The notes below the pieces were generated by a model. The model saw nothing but the letters and a program-made list of their open reading frames with translations, did no database searches and was not told the origin of the DNA. DNA of 9,890 nt from Opitutia bacterium (GTDB taxonomy: Bacteria > Verrucomicrobiota > Verrucomicrobiia > Opitutales > Seribacteraceae). The stretch spans positions 1 through 9,890 of the forward strand of contig JABHOU010000638.1 in assembly GCA_018695085.1 (NCBI GenBank), given 5' to 3'. A program made the translations under genes and the position numbers. Positions 6,766-9,890 of the stretch are shown here, in pieces. Each line of letters opens with the position of its first letter. Positions within the stretch are counted from its first letter, which is position 1.

Positions 6766-7403
6766 AGTTTAAAATGATCAGTGTTGTTATTTTCATTGTC
6801 CTAATGGCAATAGGTGCCTGTGTCAGTGTCGTTCCCGAATCAACCCATGTCGAACCCACGAATTATTTACTTGCCCCGCTGGACTCGAATTTATCCTCCT
6901 CCGATTCGGACTTTCTGAATGGTAGGTCTTTTTATGTTCGGCAGGTAGAGGTAGCCCCTTACCTGGAAGGCAGTGGATTGGTTTCTCGTGCCGATTCAAC
7001 CAAGGTGGAATTCTCTAATTTGCATCGCTGGGGAGAACCACTTGACGAAGGCATCGCCCGTGTTATAGCTAAAAACCTTTCAAATGTTTTGGGTACGCTT
7101 AACTATTCCGCATATCCTCATCGAAAAAAGCCTCAATGCGAGTTGGAGGTAGGATTGCATGTTGAACGCTTTGAGCAAATCCCCGGAGCTAAGGTGATAC
7201 TGGTCGGGACATGGCAGATCTTCTTTGATGACCAGCAAGTTTACACCGAAGCCTTGTCGGAAAAAATCAAACTTACTTCTCCTGCCACCAGTCGAGACAA
7301 AGTTTCTCAAGTGAAGGCGCTGAGTCAAGCTTTGGGAAAAGTTTCCGAGCATATCGCCGCCGGTTTAGTTCTGCGCTTGGGAAAAAATAATATTTTTCCA
7401 TAA
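6762..7403 (+). CDS. PqiC-like ABC-transport auxiliary lipoprotein (DUF330 type)
   Basis: This protein has 213 residues. The signal sequence MKFKMISVVIFIVLMAIGAC ends in a lipobox, with Cys20 as the predicted lipidated residue. The mature part starts with a short linker, then NYLLAPL and a pattern (RSFYVRQVEVAPYLEGSGLVSR, then EFSNLHRWGEPLDEGIARVIAKNL) characteristic of the PqiC/ABC-type transport auxiliary lipoprotein family: YYLL, the VxxVxxPxYLxxxxLV strand and the HRWAEPLDxGxxRVLAxNL helix. In the E. coli Pqi system the equivalent protein sits in the outer membrane and meets the periplasmic MCE assembly. The same role is inferred here, completing a path from inner to outer membrane. Its ATG overlaps the stop of the MCE gene. 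No Lol-avoidance Asp follows the Cys (Val at +2), consistent with outer-membrane sorting. Confidence 0.9.
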   Translation: MKFKMISVVIFIVLMAIGACVSVVPESTHVEPTNYLLAPLDSNLSSSDSDFLNGRSFYVRQVEVAPYLEGSGLVSRADSTKVEFSNLHRWGEPLDEGIARVIAKNLSNVLGTLNYSAYPHRKKPQCELEVGLHVERFEQIPGAKVILVGTWQIFFDDQQVYTEALSEKIKLTSPATSRDKVSQVKALSQALGKVSEHIAAGLVLRLGKNNIFP

Positions 7404-7435
7404 GCATAAATTAGTCTCCAAGAAGAAAAGTCGAT

Positions 7436-7717
7436 ATGGCTATGTTTTTTGCAGCGACTGTAATCGTTCTTGGAACATGGGGAGTGGTGTTTTTGTATTT
7501 TCGTACCCGAGCTAAAGACGCTCAACGCTTGGATGTCGAAATGAGCGAAGATTTCTCAGAGGAGTTCGAACTCGATGGTCAGGGGCAACCTTCTGAGAGG
7601 GGCATGGAAGAGTTGGTCGAATGGTTGGAGGATGATCTACGAGAAAGTCGCCTTGTTCAATCGGTGGAAATCGAAAGTTTTCAGGAACTCCCTCAAAAAC
7701 AAGGCGATAAAACCTGA
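7436..7717 (+). CDS. Small acidic single-pass membrane protein, unknown function
   Basis: This encodes 93 residues. Residues 3-23 (MFFAATVIVLGTWGVVFLYF) are one hydrophobic helix followed by RTRAK, so the C-terminal part is predicted to stay in the cytoplasm by the positive-inside rule. The remaining 65 residues are strongly acidic, with clusters such as EMSEDFSEEFELDG and MEELVEWLEDDLRES. It begins 32 bases after the lipoprotein gene on the same strand, so co-transcription with the lipid transporter is likely. I recognise no family. The start could be either of two ATGs (7436 or 7442), and only a weak purine stretch (AGAAGAAAAG) lies upstream. The membrane-helix-plus-acidic-tail composition argues for a real gene rather than a chance frame. 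Confidence 0.62.
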   Translation: MAMFFAATVIVLGTWGVVFLYFRTRAKDAQRLDVEMSEDFSEEFELDGQGQPSERGMEELVEWLEDDLRESRLVQSVEIESFQELPQKQGDKT

Positions 7718-7837
7718 TGGCATTTGCCTCAGACAGTTCGTCCCTCCAAATTGCATCCCTTGCATCAGTCATCTTCAGTTTAAAATAGAACTATCATCCC
7801 TTTTTTCTGGAATCTCTCTGGTCCTAAGTCTAATTTG
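7718..7837 (+). promoter_or_regulatory. Intergenic leader with a weak promoter candidate for the beta-propeller gene
   Basis: This 120-base gap has no gene and no convincing terminator; GGCATTTGCC (7719-7728) is a tiny inverted repeat without a T-run. A TTGCAT (7760-7765) followed after 15 bases by TAAAAT (7781-7786) is a possible, slightly short-spaced promoter for the next gene. TTGCAT occurs twice nine bases apart (7751 and 7760). Read-through from the lipid-transport operon cannot be excluded. Confidence 0.25.
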
Positions 7838-9202
7838 ATGTTCTCTAAACCTATGAAATACTTAATGAAATTCCTAACCTGCTTTCTCTTAACTATTTTC
7901 AGCTTTTCTGCTCGGGCAGAAAATTGGCCGAATTGGCGTGGGCCGAATCACGATGGATCTACCTCCTCGTCAAAACCGGCGCCCGTTAAATTCGATCCCA
8001 AGAATCGTGTGAAGTGGAAGGTCCCTCTACCCGGTGCATCATCAGGTACGCCTATAGTCTGGGGTGATCGAGTCTTCCTTTCTTCAATTAGAATTTCCGA
8101 TCCCAAAACTGGCGCGGGCCAGTTACTTGCAATGTGCGTGGATCGATCAACTGGAAAAATCCTCTGGGAACAAAACGCCGGAAGTGGTTATCGACCGGGA
8201 AAAGGAGACGGTTTTGATTATCAACTCGATTCCAAGGCGACCTATGCAAGCGCTTCCCCCGTTACCGACGGGCACCTCGTCGTTTTTTCCTACGGCAACG
8301 GGGACTTGGTTGCCTTCGATATGGGAGGCAAGGAACTTTGGCGACGCAACATACAAAAAGACTATGGTGATTTCTGTTTTCAGTGGACTTTTTCCGCGTC
8401 TGCCACTCTCCATGCCGGCAAGCTATACCTGCCGGTCCTCCAAAGAAACGAACCCGTACACGGAAGAGGCAAACCCAACGCCCCTTCGTTTCTGCTCTGC
8501 ATGAACCCCGAAACCGGCAAGACCATTTGGCAACATGAGCGACAATCGGACGCCAACAAGGAATCTCTAGAGTCTTTCGGCACGATTATCCCACACAAAG
8601 GCCAATTGCTCGTAGCTGGCGGAGATGTTCTTACTGGACATGACCCCGCTACCGGAAATGAAATTTGGCGGTGGGGAACATGGAACCCCGGGCACAAGCA
8701 GCAGTGGTGGCGCCTGGTTCCTTCTCCCGTAGCAGGATCGGGTGTGGTTCTGGCATGTGCTCCTAAAAAGGCACCCGTTTATGCGGTCAAACTGGGTTTC
8801 ACCAACACCCGTTCCGGCAAGGACGACTTAGCTTGGGAAAGCTCAGCCAATCCACAAGTCACCTCTGATGTGCCCACTCCGCTCTTTTATGGCGGAAAGT
8901 TCTATGTCCTCAGCGATCTTAAGAAAACATTATCCTGCATCCAACCGAAGAGCGGCAAGGTGGAGTGGTCTACGATCATGCCGGGCAAGTACAAGTGGCG
9001 AGCTTCTCCTACGGCTGCATCTGGAAATATCTATACTATGAACCATAATGGTGAGGTTATTGTGATAGATGCCAAAGACGGATCGATTCTCCATTCTGCC
9101 AAGATGGGCAAGAGTTACGATGACAATACTCGAGCTTCGGTTGCCATTTCCGACGGTCAACTCTTTATCCGCACCAATGAAAATTTGTATTGCATTCATT
9201 AG
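7838..9202 (+). CDS. Secreted PQQ-like beta-propeller repeat protein (BamB-like fold)
   Basis: This protein has 454 residues. A signal peptide of about 27 residues has a basic start, a hydrophobic core FLTCFLLTIFSF and an ARA/EN cleavage site, so the protein is exported. The mature N-terminus NWPNWRGPNHDG is the hallmark of a large family of beta-propellers common in Planctomycetota and Verrucomicrobiota. Propeller blades are marked by repeated D-x-x-TGK-x-x-W motifs: VDRSTGKILWEQ, FDMGGKELWRR, MNPETGKTIWQHE, HDPATGNEIWRWG, IQPKSGKVEWSTI and IDAKDGSILHSA. The fold is shared with BamB and quinoprotein dehydrogenases, but nothing here shows that PQQ is bound, so a scaffold or binding role is as likely as an enzymatic one. 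There is no lipobox. No Shine-Dalgarno site precedes ATG 7838; ATG 7853 also leaves a workable signal peptide. Confidence 0.9.
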   Translation: MFSKPMKYLMKFLTCFLLTIFSFSARAENWPNWRGPNHDGSTSSSKPAPVKFDPKNRVKWKVPLPGASSGTPIVWGDRVFLSSIRISDPKTGAGQLLAMCVDRSTGKILWEQNAGSGYRPGKGDGFDYQLDSKATYASASPVTDGHLVVFSYGNGDLVAFDMGGKELWRRNIQKDYGDFCFQWTFSASATLHAGKLYLPVLQRNEPVHGRGKPNAPSFLLCMNPETGKTIWQHERQSDANKESLESFGTIIPHKGQLLVAGGDVLTGHDPATGNEIWRWGTWNPGHKQQWWRLVPSPVAGSGVVLACAPKKAPVYAVKLGFTNTRSGKDDLAWESSANPQVTSDVPTPLFYGGKFYVLSDLKKTLSCIQPKSGKVEWSTIMPGKYKWRASPTAASGNIYTMNHNGEVIVIDAKDGSILHSAKMGKSYDDNTRASVAISDGQLFIRTNENLYCIH

Positions 9203-9253
9203 CATAAATTTAGATATTATATTCCCTTTTTAATTTTCCCATCCACCACACCC

Positions 9254-9298
9254 GCGCCGGGCGGCACCCGCCAACACCGCCGTCCGGCGCTTTTTTTT
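9254..9298 (+). terminator. Strong rho-independent terminator after the beta-propeller gene
   Basis: A 12-base arm GCGCCGGGCGGC (9254-9265) pairs with GCCGTCCGGCGC (9279-9290), with a single G-U wobble, across a 13-base loop. It is followed at once by eight Ts (9291-9298). The stem is GC-rich in an otherwise AT-rich stretch. The reverse strand lacks a T-run after the stem, so it acts in the plus direction only. It begins 52 bases after the stop of the beta-propeller gene. Confidence 0.9.
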
Positions 9299-9325
9299 GC
9301 CTAGATTTCCGCCTCGTTTTTCGTC

Positions 9326-9890
9326 ATGTTAAAAAGCATGCCTTACATGTGTGCCTCATTAAACCGCGATGCTTGGTTCTTCTTCCTTGTTTTTGTTGTC
9401 GCATCAGTTTTTTCTTCCGCTCAAGGTATCGGCATTAATGATTTCAGCTCACTGGAAAATCGGACCCAATCATTGTCCGAGAGGCTTAACGCCCACGAAG
9501 CCTTGTTAGCCGAAATTCTCTCGAGACCAGATCCCTTATATTCACGGCCAAGACTACCTCAACCGAAACCTTCTCAACCCGTTCCGCCTGCTCCCCGACC
9601 GATAGGGCCGGTGCCCAAACCCGGAACTATTCCCGGCGGTCGTCTCCCAGTTCCTCGGTATGACCGTACGCAACCGAAACCGGATTCCGATACATCAACC
9701 CCAACTCCTGCCTCTCAATGGGGGGAATCAGACATGCCATTGCGGAGTGATGGGTATTATCTGGGACTGTTGGGAGGTAATGTACTACCACTGAACAGTG
9801 GGGTTCGATGGGGGCACGGTTTGGGTGGCGCCTCGATGCAATTTGAAAATGGGTATCTAGCCGGCGTCTTGTTGGGGCGGGACTTCGGCT
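9326..9890 (+). CDS. Outer-membrane protein with signal peptide, proline-rich linker and beta-barrel start (partial)
   Basis: The frame is open from the ATG at 9326 to the window end (188 residues, C-terminus missing). Residues 1-32 form a signal peptide with a hydrophobic core FFFLVFVVASVF and probable cleavage at SSA/QG. Residues 36-68 look helical (SSLENRTQSLSERLNAHEALLAEIL), possibly a short coiled coil. Residues 69-128 are a low-complexity linker rich in Pro, Lys, Arg and Thr. From about 142, alternating aromatic and small residues with glycines (GYYLGLLGG, FENGYLAGVLLGRDFG) look like the first strands of an outer-membrane beta-barrel. A periplasmic tether to peptidoglycan is a possible role for the linker. 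I cannot name the family. ATGs at 9338 and 9347 are alternative starts; none has a Shine-Dalgarno site. Confidence 0.75.
   Translation, partial: MLKSMPYMCASLNRDAWFFFLVFVVASVFSSAQGIGINDFSSLENRTQSLSERLNAHEALLAEILSRPDPLYSRPRLPQPKPSQPVPPAPRPIGPVPKPGTIPGGRLPVPRYDRTQPKPDSDTSTPTPASQWGESDMPLRSDGYYLGLLGGNVLPLNSGVRWGHGLGGASMQFENGYLAGVLLGRDFG

Noticed and set aside
7719..7728. GGCATTTGCC as a terminator of the lipid-transport operon
   Set aside because: The stem is only four base pairs with a two-base loop and has no T-run after it.
7575..7838. An 87-residue plus-strand frame bridging to the beta-propeller gene
   Set aside because: It overlaps the acidic membrane protein in another frame and continues into non-coding DNA, with no motif or start signal.
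7403..9210. The ten bases AGCATAAATT right after two stop codons (7403-7412 and 9201-9210)
   Set aside because: Ten-base repeats in AT-rich DNA are expected by chance many times in a window this size; there is no hairpin or further similarity around the copies.

Overview
The window looks like chromosomal DNA of a Gram-negative, probably marine member of the Verrucomicrobiota (Opitutae-like). This is an inference from gene content: a PWRG-type PQQ-like beta-propeller of the kind abundant in the Planctomycetota/Verrucomicrobiota, an outer-membrane lipid-transport operon, a signal-peptide beta-barrel protein, moderate GC, and few clear Shine-Dalgarno sites. No mobile element, CRISPR array, tRNA or rRNA was seen.

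Left part, minus strand (reading from about 3800 down to 1): a HAD-family phosphatase and an EamA/DMT-type permease share a 4-base stop/start overlap. They are followed, from a separate likely promoter, by a receiver-like protein whose phosphoacceptor aspartate is replaced by arginine. Next comes a membrane sensor histidine kinase cut off by the window edge before its ATP-binding domain.

Middle, plus strand (3886 to about 7717), divergent from the phosphatase: a lipid-transport operon. It encodes an MlaE permease with an N-terminal STAS domain, an MlaF ATPase, a single-domain MCE protein (MlaD type), a PqiC-type lipoprotein and a small acidic membrane protein of unknown function. Two junctions are ATGA overlaps. 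By family knowledge the first four build an ABC machine moving lipids between inner and outer membrane: MlaF hydrolyses ATP, MlaE spans the inner membrane, the MCE protein forms a periplasmic ring or channel, and the lipoprotein is expected at the outer membrane. No MlaC shuttle gene is present. The gene set is therefore a mix of Mla and Pqi parts.

Right part, plus strand: a secreted PQQ-like beta-propeller protein (7838-9202), a strong intrinsic terminator (9254-9298), and, only 27 bases later, the start of an outer-membrane protein with a signal peptide, a proline-rich linker and the beginning of what looks like a beta-barrel, cut off by the window end.

The most notable points are the degenerate receiver beside the kinase, the mixed Mla/Pqi operon with its unexplained acidic membrane protein, and the terminator placed almost on top of the barrel gene's start.
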